Source: Kutzneria sp036403095
GTDB lineage: Bacteria; Actinomycetota; Actinomycetes; Mycobacteriales; Pseudonocardiaceae
NCBI GenBank assembly: GCA_036403095.1
Contig: DASWRQ010000068.1
Location: forward strand, 29,351 to 93,350
Reading direction: 5' to 3'
Length of the DNA: 64,000 nucleotides
Positions 24,803 to 33,734 of the stretch are shown in pieces. Within the stretch, counting starts at the first letter, position 1; each line of letters opens with the position of its first letter. The notes beneath the pieces were generated by a model. The model was not told where the DNA came from. It did no database searches and worked only from the letters and a program-made list of their open reading frames with translations. The position numbers and the translations under genes are program-made.

Positions 24803-27001
24803 TCACGCCATGTCCACCTCGAACTCGGACACCTGGCCGGCCGGCCAGCCGGTGTTGCCGGTGATGGTCAGCCGCACATACCGCTGCGACGTCGTGCCGA
24901 ACGAGGCCGTGGCGGTGTTGCCGGACGCGGGATCGAACACATAGCCCCGCGATGCGACGAGCGTCGACCACGAGTTGCCGTCATTGCTGGCCTGCACGGA
25001 AAGAGTCTGCGTGCGGGCGCCCCACGACGTGGACGGCGGCAGCTTCAGCACCACCTTGTTGATCGCGTACGCCTGGCCGAGGTCGACGGTCAGCGTCTGC
25101 GGGAAGGCGTTGTTGGTGCTCTCCCAATAGGTGCTGGCGTTGCCGTCGTTGGCGTTGCCGGGCGGGAAGCCGCCCTGCGAGCCGCTGGCCGAGATCGCCT
25201 TGCCCTTAGCCAGGTTCGTGCCGGAGGTCGGCGGCGCCGGCGGCCCCGAGTTGGGCGGCGGCCAGGTCGCGCAGTCGCTCCAGGTGCCGCTGTAGCCGCT
25301 GTTGCCGGAGCCGTTGAAGGTCATCTTCGGGATGGACGTCGGGTACGGGCAGTTGTACGTGCCGACCACGCCGACCCCGCTGGCGGTCACGTTGCTCAGC
25401 GACACCGTGCCCTGGGTCTGCGACTGCACGACAAAAGTGCCGACACCCTGCACGGTCGCGCCGTTCACGGTGATGCCCTGGATCGTCTTGCCGGCGCCGT
25501 TGCCGTCGATGAACTGGATGGCCTCGTACGGGCTGTCGATCGCCTTGAAGCCGGTGACGTTGATCGTCACCCCGGTGATCGCCTGGTCCCGGGCGTCGAA
25601 CCACAGCGCGCCGACCCCGAACTGCCAGTTGGGATCCAGCGCCCCGGCCCGCAGCGTCGTGTTGTTGGACAGGGTGATCGTGCCGCCGAGCGGCACGCTG
25701 CTGAACCGGTTGGCCACCAGGATGCCGCCGCCGAGGGCGTTGGTGTCCTGCACCAGGTTGCCGCTGACGGTGTTGTTGGAGCCGCCGTACAGCGCGATGC
25801 CGTTGGCCAGGTTGGGCTGCACGACGGTGTTGTTGGTCAGCGAGTTGCCGGAGTCGGCCTGCCCGTTGGACCACAGCGCCAGGCCGTCGTCGCCGTTGTT
25901 GCGCAGATAGTTGTTGCTCAGGGACGAGTTCGTCACCGCGCCGTCGAAGTTGATCCCGTCGGCCATGGTGTCGATGATCCGGTTGTTGCTGATGGTCAGG
26001 TTGCTCGACGCCCCGCTCATCAGCCACAGGCCGCACTTGGTGTCCTGGATCCACAGGTTCTGCACCACGGACCCGTTGCCGAGCACGCCGTGGAAACCGT
26101 TGTCCGGGCTGCCGTCGTTGCGCTCGGTGACGTCGCCGAAGATGGCGAAGTCGTAGAGCTTGATGTTGCCGGACGCGCCGCCGTTGTTGAAGATGTTGTT
26201 GCCGTGCAACGTGGTGTACCAGGGGCCGGCGCCGCGGATGGTCACCTGGTCGACTGACAGCGCCGAGGAGATCTCGAACCGGCCGGACGGGACCCACACG
26301 GTCTTGCCCTGTGACTTCGCGGCTGTGATGGCGTTGCGGAACGCCTGCGAGTCGTCGGACGAGTCGTTGGCCGTGGCCCCGTAGTCGGTCACCGACAGCG
26401 ACCCGGAAGGCGCCGTTGCCGCGCCGCCGACCTGCTCGAAGTCGGCCAGGTCGATGGTGGCCTGGCTGACGTCGCCGCCGTCGGCCTGCACCCGGACCTT
26501 GGCCCCGGCGTTGAGGTTCTGGCCCAGCAGCAGCCGGGAGTCGTCGAAGAAGTGGTGGTTCTTCGCGCCCGGGATCCAGCCGGTGTCGATGTACATGTAC
26601 CGCGAGGTCACGGACAGCCCGCTGGAGAGCTTGGTTCCGTTGACGTACACGGAAAGGCGGCCGGCGCTGCCGTCGGGCAGGCTGTAGTGGACGTTGATCG
26701 AGTTGGCCGCGGCCGGCAGCGTGAACTCGACGAACTGGCCCTGCCCGATGCGCACGGCCTGCCGGCCGGACGCCTCGGAGGCCAGGCTGGCCTGGGTGTA
26801 GTCGGGCCCGACGGCGGCGCCGTTGGTGGCCGAGCACTCGGCCTCCACCGTGCGGAACGGCACGGACGCGCCGCCGGACGCGGTCGTCGGACAGGTGGCC
26901 GCGGCGGCCGGGGCGGCCCCGGTCAGCACGGCGGCGCCCGCCGCGATCAGCGTCGCGGCCAGCAATACGGGCATGCCAAAGGCAGGGTTGGCAGGCTTCA
27001 T
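24803..27001 (-). CDS. Secreted GH87-type alpha-1,3-glucanase (mycodextranase-like) with C-terminal discoidin domain
   Basis: Protein of 732 residues. It has a Sec signal peptide (hydrophobic 12-36, cut near AAAA-TC), an N-terminal CBM35-like beta-sandwich (about 45-195), a right-handed parallel beta-helix (about 205-560) rich in N-N-x-x turns, a Pro-rich linker, and a C-terminal F5/8 type C (CBM32-like) domain (about 600-732). D348 in MADGIN and the pair D371-D372 in NNGDDG are 23 residues apart, the spacing I recall for the three catalytic Asp residues of GH87 glucanases. The likely job is hydrolysis of fungal or bacterial alpha-1,3-glucan outside the cell. The ATG at 27001 has AGGAAG upstream and a good promoter further up. 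Confidence 0.85.
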   Translation of the reverse strand: MKPANPAFGMPVLLAATLIAAGAAVLTGAAPAAAATCPTTASGGASVPFRTVEAECSATNGAAVGPDYTQASLASEASGRQAVRIGQGQFVEFTLPAAANSINVHYSLPDGSAGRLSVYVNGTKLSSGLSVTSRYMYIDTGWIPGAKNHHFFDDSRLLLGQNLNAGAKVRVQADGGDVSQATIDLADFEQVGGAATAPSGSLSVTDYGATANDSSDDSQAFRNAITAAKSQGKTVWVPSGRFEISSALSVDQVTIRGAGPWYTTLHGNNIFNNGGASGNIKLYDFAIFGDVTERNDGSPDNGFHGVLGNGSVVQNLWIQDTKCGLWLMSGASSNLTISNNRIIDTMADGINFDGAVTNSSLSNNYLRNNGDDGLALWSNGQADSGNSLTNNTVVQPNLANGIALYGGSNNTVSGNLVQDTNALGGGILVANRFSSVPLGGTITLSNNTTLRAGALDPNWQFGVGALWFDARDQAITGVTINVTGFKAIDSPYEAIQFIDGNGAGKTIQGITVNGATVQGVGTFVVQSQTQGTVSLSNVTASGVGVVGTYNCPYPTSIPKMTFNGSGNSGYSGTWSDCATWPPPNSGPPAPPTSGTNLAKGKAISASGSQGGFPPGNANDGNASTYWESTNNAFPQTLTVDLGQAYAINKVVLKLPPSTSWGARTQTLSVQASNDGNSWSTLVASRGYVFDPASGNTATASFGTTSQRYVRLTITGNTGWPAGQVSEFEVDMA

Positions 27002-27054
27002 CGACTGCTCGCTTCCTGGTCCCGCGAGGCAGGGTGCGAGACCACGTGCAGCGG

Positions 27055-27083
27055 ACTATACGAATTACGACACTTGGCCGCAA
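27055..27083 (-). promoter_or_regulatory. Sigma-70-type promoter of the GH87 gene
   Basis: On the minus strand TTGCGG (complement 27078-27083) and TATAGT (complement 27055-27060) are 17 bases apart. Transcription would start near 27047, giving a leader of about 45 bases before the ATG at 27001. The 240-base gap 27002-27244 holds nothing else recognised. Confidence 0.65.
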
Positions 27084-27244
27084 GAGTCGAACGAGTCAAT
27101 GCAAGAACGCGACAAGCCGATCAAGCCGTGGTCAGAATGATCATTTCCGCCGGCTGCCACCGCCGCTCGACCGCGACCAGGCAGGTCCAGGATCGAGCCA
27201 AACGCCGCCCTGCTGCGGCCGCGCTGCTGGAGGTGAATGCCTGG

Positions 27245-27508
27245 TCAGAGCCGCTCGTCGAGGCGGATCCGCACCTCGTCGCCGACCTCCTTGCCGATGG
27301 CCTTGCGCACGGCGGCCTTGACGGGGAGCTTGTGGGTGCCGTCGCCCAGGGCCATGAACGAGCTCTCGAACGGCACGCCGTCGACGGTGCCGCGCACCTT
27401 GACCAGGCCGCGGGTGCCGAAGAACTCGACGGACCGGGGCCACACGACGTACGTCCACCCGCCGGCGGCGGGGCTCTTGACCAGCGTTGCGGTGAATTCG
27501 GTCAGCAT
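27245..27508 (-). CDS. DUF1905-domain protein
   Basis: Protein of 87 residues forming a small beta-barrel: MLTEFTATLVKSP, YVVWPRSVEFFGTRGLVKVRGTV-like strands (conserved WP and F-x-x-R-G-x-V-K-V positions), then a HKLPVKAAVRKAIGKE helix typical of DUF1905. Function unknown. The ATG at 27508 is preferred because family homology starts there; an upstream GTG at 27544 sits directly after the neighbouring stop and would add twelve residues. Confidence 0.78.
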   Translation of the reverse strand: MLTEFTATLVKSPAAGGWTYVVWPRSVEFFGTRGLVKVRGTVDGVPFESSFMALGDGTHKLPVKAAVRKAIGKEVGDEVRIRLDERL

Positions 27509-27544
27509 GACCCGGTGTCGAAGCCGCCGGCCCGGATTCGACAC

Positions 27545-28150
27545 TCAGCGCTGAGGAGTCTCATCCTCGGTCTCCTCGGGCTCATCCACCCGGTACACGA
27601 TCGGACCGTCCTGCTCCTCGGCGACAGCCGGCGCGGCAGCGGCCACGGTGTCGACGCGAACGGGGGAGGAGACGGCGACCAGGGAGCAGGCGGCGCCGAG
27701 CAGGGCCAGCCAGATGCCGGGACCGATGAGCGGGACCACGTCCTGGCCGGACACGCCGGCGATCTCGGCCAGGAAGGTGCCGGTGCTGTAGCCGGCGGCG
27801 GCCAGGAACAGCCCGGCGCCGACGCCGAGACCGCCGGCGACCAGCGAAGCGCTGCGGGTCCAGCCGAACCCGGGCCGCAGCGACGCGGCGGCGACGACGA
27901 TGAGCGCGACCCCGGCGACCAGGGCGACCACGCCGACGTACTGCTGGATGATGTGCCCGAGGCCCAGGTCGAGGCCCCAGCCGTTGATCGAGGCCAGGGA
28001 CTCGCCGGTGCTGGACGGCAGCGTGATCAGGTTGGTGAAGGTGCTGGCGATCAGCAGCACGCCGGCGGCGGCCAGGAACGCGACGGCTCGGGGGCCGGGC
28101 CGCGCCGCGGTGGCATGAACGGGAATGGGCGCGGTGTCCTCGTTGGGCAT
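27545..28150 (-). CDS. Four-helix membrane protein of unknown function
   Basis: Protein of 201 residues with four transmembrane segments (about 22-40, 68-88, 98-118, 142-162), a short polar N-terminus and an acidic cytoplasmic tail ending EEPEETEDETPQR. No motif allows a functional call. The ATG at 28150 is chosen since the longer open frame upstream has non-protein-like composition. It may be transcribed with the following DUF1905 gene. Confidence 0.78.
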   Translation of the reverse strand: MPNEDTAPIPVHATAARPGPRAVAFLAAAGVLLIASTFTNLITLPSSTGESLASINGWGLDLGLGHIIQQYVGVVALVAGVALIVVAAASLRPGFGWTRSASLVAGGLGVGAGLFLAAAGYSTGTFLAEIAGVSGQDVVPLIGPGIWLALLGAACSLVAVSSPVRVDTVAAAAPAVAEEQDGPIVYRVDEPEETEDETPQR

Positions 28151-28278
28151 CCGCCCACGGTAACGGCCACCCCGCGCCCACCCGCAACGAGGCTGGTGCC
28201 GTTCCCGAACGCCACCTCCCCCGAGGAAGCTCGGGAACGGCACCGACGCCACCGTGCCACACCGACCTTCGGCAAACC

Positions 28279-28306
28279 TTGAATGCGCGGCCCCGCGTCT
28301 GATAGT
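28279..28306 (+). promoter_or_regulatory. Promoter giving a probable leaderless AfsR-like mRNA
   Basis: TTGAAT (28279-28284) and GATAGT (28301-28306) are separated by 16 bases. The expected start point at about 28312-28316 coincides with GTG codons at 28310 and 28316, so the transcript may begin at the start codon. Confidence 0.5.
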
Positions 28307-28315
28307 TCGGTGCAC

Positions 28316-31024
28316 GTGGAGTTCCGGGTGCTCGGCGCGGTCGAGGCGGTCAGCGGCGGCACGTCGCTCGACCTCGGCCACTCGAGACAACGTAGCGTGC
28401 TCGCGGTGTTACTGGTAGCAGCCAATCAGCCGGTGACGGCCGACCAGCTGCTGGACCGGGTCTGGGGGGAGCAGCAGCCGCAGCACGGCCGGGACGCGTT
28501 GTACGGCTACCTGTCGCGGCTGCGCGGCCTGCTGCCCGACGACGTCGCGATCGTCAAACACCCGGCGGGCTATGTGCTCACGGTCGACGAGGACACCGTT
28601 GACCTGCACCGCTTCCGCCGCCTGGCCGCGCAGGCCCGGGCGGCCCGGCAGAACGCTCTCGCGCTGTTCGACGAGGCCCTCGGCCTCTGGCACGGCGAGG
28701 CGTTCACCGGCACGGACAGCGAGTGGCTGGCCGACGTGCGGACGGCGTTGGTCGCCGAGCGACGCGCCGTGCAGCTGGACCGCATCGACGCCGCGCTGAA
28801 CGCCGGCCGCCACACCGAAGTCCTCGACGAACTCACGACGCTGGCCGACGACGATCCGCTGGACGAGCGCATCGCTGCCCAGCTGCTGTTGGCCCTCTAC
28901 CGCGCCGGCCGTGCGGCCGAGGCATTGCGGCGCTACGACAAGCTCCGCGAGCAGTTGGCCGACCGCGTCGGCACCGACCCCGGACCGGCGCTCAGGGGCC
29001 TGCACCAGCGCATCCTCACCGCCGACCCGGAGCTGGACTCGCCCGCTTCCACCCTGGTGCCCCGGCAGCTGCCGGCCGCCCCGGTGTGGTTCACCGGCCG
29101 CAGCCCCGAGCTGGATCGCATGACGACCACGGCCGGCGCCAACAACACCGTGGTCGTCTCGGCGATCGCCGGCGCCGGCGGCATCGGCAAGACCTGGCTG
29201 GCCCTGGAATGGGCCCACCGGCACGTCGACGAGTTCCCCGACGGCCAGCTGTTCGTCGATCTCCAGGGCTTCTCACCGACGGGGGAGCCCGTGCCGCCCA
29301 CGGTCGCGTTGCGCGGCTTCCTCGGCGCGCTCGGCGTGGAACCGGGCAAGATCCCGGCCGACCTGGCCGCGCAGTCCGCGCTGTTCCGCAGCACCATCGC
29401 GGCCAAGCGGCTGCTGCTCGTGCTGGACAACGCCGCCGACCCCGACCAGGTCGTGCCGCTGCTGCCGGGCACCTCGAGCAGCGTCGTCGTCGTCACGAGC
29501 CGTCGGCAGCTGACCCGCCTGATCACCCGTCACGGCGCCGGCCACCTGCGGCTGGGCGTGCTGACCGAGGACGAGGCCCAGCGGCTGCTGGTCAACTGGC
29601 TGGGCCAGGAGCGCCTCGACGCCGAGCCGGCCGCCGTGGCCGAGCTGCTGGCCTGCTGCGGCGGCTTTCCACTGGCCCTGGGCATCGTCGCCGGCCGTGC
29701 CCACGCCGACCCGGACGTGTCGCTCGCGGAACTGGCCGCCGACCTGCGCTCCGGCCTGGGAGCCCTGGACGACGAGGACCCGTCGACCAGCCTGCCGGCC
29801 GTGCTGTCGTGGTCGCTGCGGGCGCTGGCGCCGGCCGAGCGCACCCTGTTCGGGCTGCTCGGCATCGCCCCCGGCCCCGACATCAGCCACGCCGCCGCGA
29901 CCGCCCTCACCGGGCTGTCCAGCGCCGAGACCAGCGCCATCCTGCACGCCCTTGAGCAGCTTTCTCTGGTGGACCGGGACACGGCCGGCCGCTATCACAT
30001 GCACGACCTGGTCCGCCAATACGCCCGTGAGCACGTCGACGCGGACCCGCAGGCGCTGCGCCGGGTGATCGACTTCTACCTGCACACCGCGATCAGCGGC
30101 CACGACGTGCTCGACCCGCATGCCACCCCGATCGAGCACGGCGACCCCGCGCCGGGCGCGCAACCGCTGTCGCTGGTCGGCGACCGGACGACCATGGCCT
30201 GGTTCGACGCCGAGGACCCGTGCCTGCTGGCCGCCCAGCAGGAGGCGTTCGCCAGGGGCTGGTACCGCACGGCGTGGCAGCTGGCCGGCGCTTTGTCGAC
30301 GTACCAATACCTTCAGGCCCATCTGGACGACACGAGGTCGATCTGGCAGACGGCACTGGCCGCCACCGAGCACCTCGACGATCCGAACGCGACGGTCGTC
30401 GCCCGCCGCAACCTGGGCAACTCGCTGATTCGCCTCGGCCGCGCCGAAGAGGCCATCGAGCACCTGGACGTGGCCCTGGACCTGGCCCGCCGCAGCGGAG
30501 ACCGGCACCAGGAGGGCGTCACGCTCAGCTCGCTCACGTCCGGCCACGCCGCGCTCGGCCAGCACCGCCAAGCCCTGGAGCATGCCCAGAAATCCCTTGC
30601 GGTGTACCGGGAACTGGCCAATCCCGGCCGCGAGGCCATGGCGCTCAACGCCGTTGGCTGGTGCGCGGCCCAGGTCGGCGACCACGACAGCGCCAGGGAG
30701 CACTGCGAGGCCGCGCTGGAGCTGTTCCGCAAGCACCACAACGACCTCGGCGAAGCGGCCACTTTGGACAGTCTGGGCTACGTCGCCGACCACAGCGACC
30801 GGCACGCCGAGGCCGTGGACCACTACCGGGAGGCGCTGGAGATCCGACGCAAGCTCGGTCACGCCTACCAGGTCGCCGACACCCTCGACCGCCTCGGCCA
30901 CGCCTACACCGCGCTCGGCGAACCGGCCCAGGCCAGGGCGGCGTGGGCCGAGGCGCTTGACCTCTACCGGGCCCAGGGCCGCGACGCCGACGCGACCAGG
31001 GTGCGGCTAGCCTTGACGCCGTGA
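28316..31024 (+). CDS. AfsR-type SARP regulator (BTAD, NB-ARC, tetratricopeptide repeats)
   Basis: Protein of 902 residues. It has a winged-helix DNA-binding domain (1-85, starting VEFRVLGAVEAV), a BTAD (about 92-235), a STAND NTPase with Walker A GAGGIGKTWLA near 283 and LLLVLDNAAD as Walker B, and a C-terminal array of about six tetratricopeptide repeats (about 630-890, repeated A-L..LG..Y..LG patterns). It is full length for this group and should act as a global or pathway activator of secondary metabolism. It contains a TTA leucine codon at 28409-28411. GTG 28316 is chosen from homology and promoter position; ATG 28283 falls in the -35 box and is unlikely. The next gene overlaps its stop (GTGA). 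Confidence 0.9.
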   Translation: MEFRVLGAVEAVSGGTSLDLGHSRQRSVLAVLLVAANQPVTADQLLDRVWGEQQPQHGRDALYGYLSRLRGLLPDDVAIVKHPAGYVLTVDEDTVDLHRFRRLAAQARAARQNALALFDEALGLWHGEAFTGTDSEWLADVRTALVAERRAVQLDRIDAALNAGRHTEVLDELTTLADDDPLDERIAAQLLLALYRAGRAAEALRRYDKLREQLADRVGTDPGPALRGLHQRILTADPELDSPASTLVPRQLPAAPVWFTGRSPELDRMTTTAGANNTVVVSAIAGAGGIGKTWLALEWAHRHVDEFPDGQLFVDLQGFSPTGEPVPPTVALRGFLGALGVEPGKIPADLAAQSALFRSTIAAKRLLLVLDNAADPDQVVPLLPGTSSSVVVVTSRRQLTRLITRHGAGHLRLGVLTEDEAQRLLVNWLGQERLDAEPAAVAELLACCGGFPLALGIVAGRAHADPDVSLAELAADLRSGLGALDDEDPSTSLPAVLSWSLRALAPAERTLFGLLGIAPGPDISHAAATALTGLSSAETSAILHALEQLSLVDRDTAGRYHMHDLVRQYAREHVDADPQALRRVIDFYLHTAISGHDVLDPHATPIEHGDPAPGAQPLSLVGDRTTMAWFDAEDPCLLAAQQEAFARGWYRTAWQLAGALSTYQYLQAHLDDTRSIWQTALAATEHLDDPNATVVARRNLGNSLIRLGRAEEAIEHLDVALDLARRSGDRHQEGVTLSSLTSGHAALGQHRQALEHAQKSLAVYRELANPGREAMALNAVGWCAAQVGDHDSAREHCEAALELFRKHHNDLGEAATLDSLGYVADHSDRHAEAVDHYREALEIRRKLGHAYQVADTLDRLGHAYTALGEPAQARAAWAEALDLYRAQGRDADATRVRLALTP

Positions 31025-31464
31025 GGATCAGGCGGGCGACCGAGGAAGACGTGCCGGCGATCGTCGCGCTGCTCGCGCAGGACGTGCTCGGCGCGACCAG
31101 GGAGTCGCCGGACGACCTGACGCCGTACCGGCAGGCGTTCCAGGGCATCGATTCCGACCGGAACCAGTTCCTCGCCGTGGCCGTGCGGGACGGCGAGGTG
31201 GTCGGCACGCTGCAGCTGACCTACTTGCCCGGCCTGTCCCGGATGGGCGGCACCCGTGCCCAGATCGAGGCCGTGCGGGTGCGGGCCACCGAGCGCGGCA
31301 CCGGGCTCGGGTCGCGGCTGATCACGTGGGCCGTCGACCAGGCTCGCGAGCGGGGCTGCATCCTCGTGCAGCTCACCACCGACACCACCAGGACCGACGC
31401 GCAGCGCTTCTACGAGCAGCTCGGCTTCACCGCCAGCCACGTCGGGTTCAAGCTGACGCTCTAG
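31021..31464 (+). CDS. GNAT-family N-acetyltransferase
   Basis: Protein of 147 residues with the GNAT core: an N-terminal MRIRRATEEDVPAI, the acetyl-CoA loop RGTGLGSRLI (Q/R-x-x-G-x-G/A type), and a C-terminal RFYEQLGFTAS. It would transfer an acetyl group to an unknown amine. The GTG at 31021 overlaps the AfsR-like stop, so it is translationally coupled to the regulator. Its stop shares the CTAG with the stop of the convergent PPOX gene. Confidence 0.92.
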   Translation: MRIRRATEEDVPAIVALLAQDVLGATRESPDDLTPYRQAFQGIDSDRNQFLAVAVRDGEVVGTLQLTYLPGLSRMGGTRAQIEAVRVRATERGTGLGSRLITWAVDQARERGCILVQLTTDTTRTDAQRFYEQLGFTASHVGFKLTL

Positions 31465-31952
31465 TGCTTGCGCACCACCCGTTCCGGCTCGCCCGGCCGC
31501 CAGATCGTCACGTCCATGTGCCCGCCGCCGACCTCCACCGCCGACGCGCTGGTGATTTCGGCCGCGTAGAACGGGCTGAATAGTTGCCCGCGCAGGTCGA
31601 AGCCGGTTTCCCGGAACAGGTTCTCGGCGTAGCGAGCGTGTAGGTCCAGGTCCTGCACATCGTGCACGGTGCCCCACAGCTTGGCGTCGCCGTCGGAAAC
31701 ATGAGTGTCCACTGTGGCCGTGTGCAGACAGAACCGCGGATCCCGGGCCAGGTCCAGGAACTTCGTGGTGCCGGGCATGCCACTGATCCACAGCTGACCC
31801 TCGAAAACCCGTGGCTCCATCGGGCTGATCCGCGGTGAGCCGTCGGCCCGCAGCGTGGCCAGCAGACACAGGTTGCCGGTGGCCGCGTGCCGCCGGGTGA
31901 AGATCGCGGCGATCTTCGGCGCGACCTCGGAGAGCTCCTGCCAAGTCGTCAC
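31461..31952 (-). CDS. Pyridoxamine 5'-phosphate oxidase-like (PPOX) flavin/F420-binding protein
   Basis: Protein of 163 residues with the split beta-barrel pattern of PPOX-type proteins: LCLLATLRADGSPRISPM at the cofactor-binding strands, LWISGMPGTTKFLDLARDP, and the closing W-R-P. Actinomycete members often bind F420 or FMN. The GTG at 31952 begins VTTWQELSE; the frame is open further up but the sequence there is not conserved. Role unknown. Confidence 0.85.
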   Translation of the reverse strand: MTTWQELSEVAPKIAAIFTRRHAATGNLCLLATLRADGSPRISPMEPRVFEGQLWISGMPGTTKFLDLARDPRFCLHTATVDTHVSDGDAKLWGTVHDVQDLDLHARYAENLFRETGFDLRGQLFSPFYAAEITSASAVEVGGGHMDVTIWRPGEPERVVRKH

Positions 31953-32096
31953 CCGTCCGACGGTACGGGAACGCGCGGGCGGCCACCGGCCAATATGTTC
32001 GGTGAGCAGTGAGACGGCGCCGCTGGCGCGAACACGAGGGCCGGAGGTGACGGGGCTGCGCGACGCCGACGAACTGGTCGAGCTGTACTGCCGGCC

Positions 32097-32672
32097 GTGG
32101 TGCCCCTCCAGGGCCGTCGGCGGCGGCACGTGGCCTGGCTGGCGGCGGCCGCGGTGGTGGTTGGCGTGCTGGTGGTCGCCCTGGTCGAGCCCTCGGTCGG
32201 GCCCGGCGGCGACGGCCCCGAGTCGAAGATCGGCAGCGCGGTGGCGGCCGAGGCGCTGAGCCAGGCGGCGAGCAAGACCGGCGACGTGGTGCTGCAGCCC
32301 GGCCAGTTCCTGTACGTGCGCAACCAGGCGTTCTCCGGCGGCTCCGGCGACGACGGCAACGAGCTGCTGCGTGAGATCGGCGAGGGCCTCGACTCCGGCC
32401 TGATCCCGGCCGACCTGCGCAAGGCGGTGTTCCAGGCGCTGGCGTACCTGCCGAACCTCGAGGTGACCGACAAGGCTGAGGACTTCGACGGTCGGACGGG
32501 CGAGGGTTTCGGCATCGTGCACGACTCCCAGCTGGAGGAGGTGGTCATCGCCACCGCGACCGGCCAGTACCTGGGCTCGCGCACCGCCGACCGGCAGGGC
32601 CTCAAGGCCGGCACGCAGCTGTGGAGCTCCTCGCTGACCACCAAGGTGGTCGACGCTATGGGCCGGCGGTGA
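32097..32672 (+). CDS. CU044_5270-type membrane-anchored protein, probably N-terminally truncated
   Basis: Protein of 191 residues. It has one transmembrane segment (about 12-31, RRHVAWLAAAAVVVG) and then an extracytoplasmic domain with PGQFLYVRNQ, the usual entry to the CU044_5270 domain, ending with DRQGLKAG and SSSLTTKVVDAMGRR. Full members have a 50-100 residue cytoplasmic part before the membrane helix and usually follow a sigma factor gene. Here only about eleven residues precede it, and just upstream in another frame (32047-32096) is a start-like GTG followed by LRDADELVELYC, which resembles a sigma-factor N-terminus. A deletion fusing the two is possible. Its end overlaps the convergent gene by 17 bases. 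Confidence 0.65.
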   Translation: MVPLQGRRRRHVAWLAAAAVVVGVLVVALVEPSVGPGGDGPESKIGSAVAAEALSQAASKTGDVVLQPGQFLYVRNQAFSGGSGDDGNELLREIGEGLDSGLIPADLRKAVFQALAYLPNLEVTDKAEDFDGRTGEGFGIVHDSQLEEVVIATATGQYLGSRTADRQGLKAGTQLWSSSLTTKVVDAMGRR

Positions 32673-33549
32673 TCGCCGCGGCCAGTGCCTTGACCAACTC
32701 GTCCCGCCGCTGAGGACTCATCCGGATTGAGCCGTCCGACTCGATGTGCGCGAACACGGTGCCCATCGAGTCGGCGGCCTGTCCCTGCACATTGGTGGTT
32801 CCCTCGAGGTTGCCGCAGCTCTGCTGCCAGGCCCGGCAGACCACAGTGCCGTCGGCCTCGACGTGGTCGGCGATCTGCTCGTGCAGACGCGTGTGCGGGG
32901 TGGAGCCGCCGGAGACGACCACGCCGGCGCCGGGCAGGCTGCTGTCGTCGAAGCCGTGCAGCTGGATCTGCGGCAGGCCCTTGCGGGCCAGCGCGGTCGC
33001 CACCAGGTGGAACAGGGTGTTCGTGTTGTGCGCGACATCGGCCGTGCCGTTGGCCGCCCGGCGGTGCGCGCCGGCGATGAGCACCGCGGATCCGGGCAAC
33101 GCTCGGTACAACTGCACGCCGAGCATTTCCGTGTCCAGATCGAAATTCGGGTGCGGCACCTCGATGACCTGGCGCGTTTGCGCACCGTAGTCACCGATGT
33201 ACATGCCCCAGCCCCGTTCGTCGCCGGGCTGGGTGGCGGCCATGGTGAACCGTCGGCCGGTCGCGGAATCCGTTCCCGAGGTCAGCGTGAAACCCAATGG
33301 TGTAAGCGTTTTCAGCTCACTCTGAGTGTCCTTTCCGCCCGTGAGCAGCGGAATCAGGGCGGACAGGGCGGTTTCGCCCTCACGGACCGTGGGTGGTCGG
33401 TAGGGCGCGTCCGACTGCAGGGCCGCGGCGAACTGTGAGGCCCGCTCGACCAGGTCGACCTGGGGGATCCGGTCCGGGATGTTGATCACCGCCAGCACCG
33501 CGACGCAGACCATGCCGAGTGCTGTGACCAGCCAGTTCCGTGCAGACAC
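32656..33549 (-). CDS. Membrane-anchored extracytoplasmic protein, possible hydrolase of the poly-gamma-glutamate locus
   Basis: Protein of 297 residues with one N-terminal transmembrane helix (about 5-22) and a long outside domain. Conserved-looking polar residues cluster in VPHPNFDLDTE (H, D, T-E), IAGAHRRA, DVAHNTNTLFH and IQLHGFDDS, the kind of His/Asp/Glu set seen in zinc carboxypeptidase-like or PghP-like hydrolases. This is suggestive only. The GTG at 33549 is chosen because CGGAGAA lies seven bases upstream; a TTG at 33633 is the longer alternative. It diverges from the sensor-pgsB-pgsC operon, so a polymer-handling job fits the context. Confidence 0.7.
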   Translation of the reverse strand: MSARNWLVTALGMVCVAVLAVINIPDRIPQVDLVERASQFAAALQSDAPYRPPTVREGETALSALIPLLTGGKDTQSELKTLTPLGFTLTSGTDSATGRRFTMAATQPGDERGWGMYIGDYGAQTRQVIEVPHPNFDLDTEMLGVQLYRALPGSAVLIAGAHRRAANGTADVAHNTNTLFHLVATALARKGLPQIQLHGFDDSSLPGAGVVVSGGSTPHTRLHEQIADHVEADGTVVCRAWQQSCGNLEGTTNVQGQAADSMGTVFAHIESDGSIRMSPQRRDELVKALAAAITAGP

Positions 33550-33734
33550 GAAGAATTCTCCGAGGGTGTCGGGCTGCCCGGCGGTGGCGCTCGCGGTTGT
33601 CGGTGACGAATAATCCTTGCCTTGTGACTCCAATCATACTCTAATAGGCAATGAAGTAGACAGTACGAGTGGAACGCAGCACCCCGCCGCCGCGTTTGAC
33701 CGTCCTCTGTGGACCCTGCACATGGAGCGCGCGC

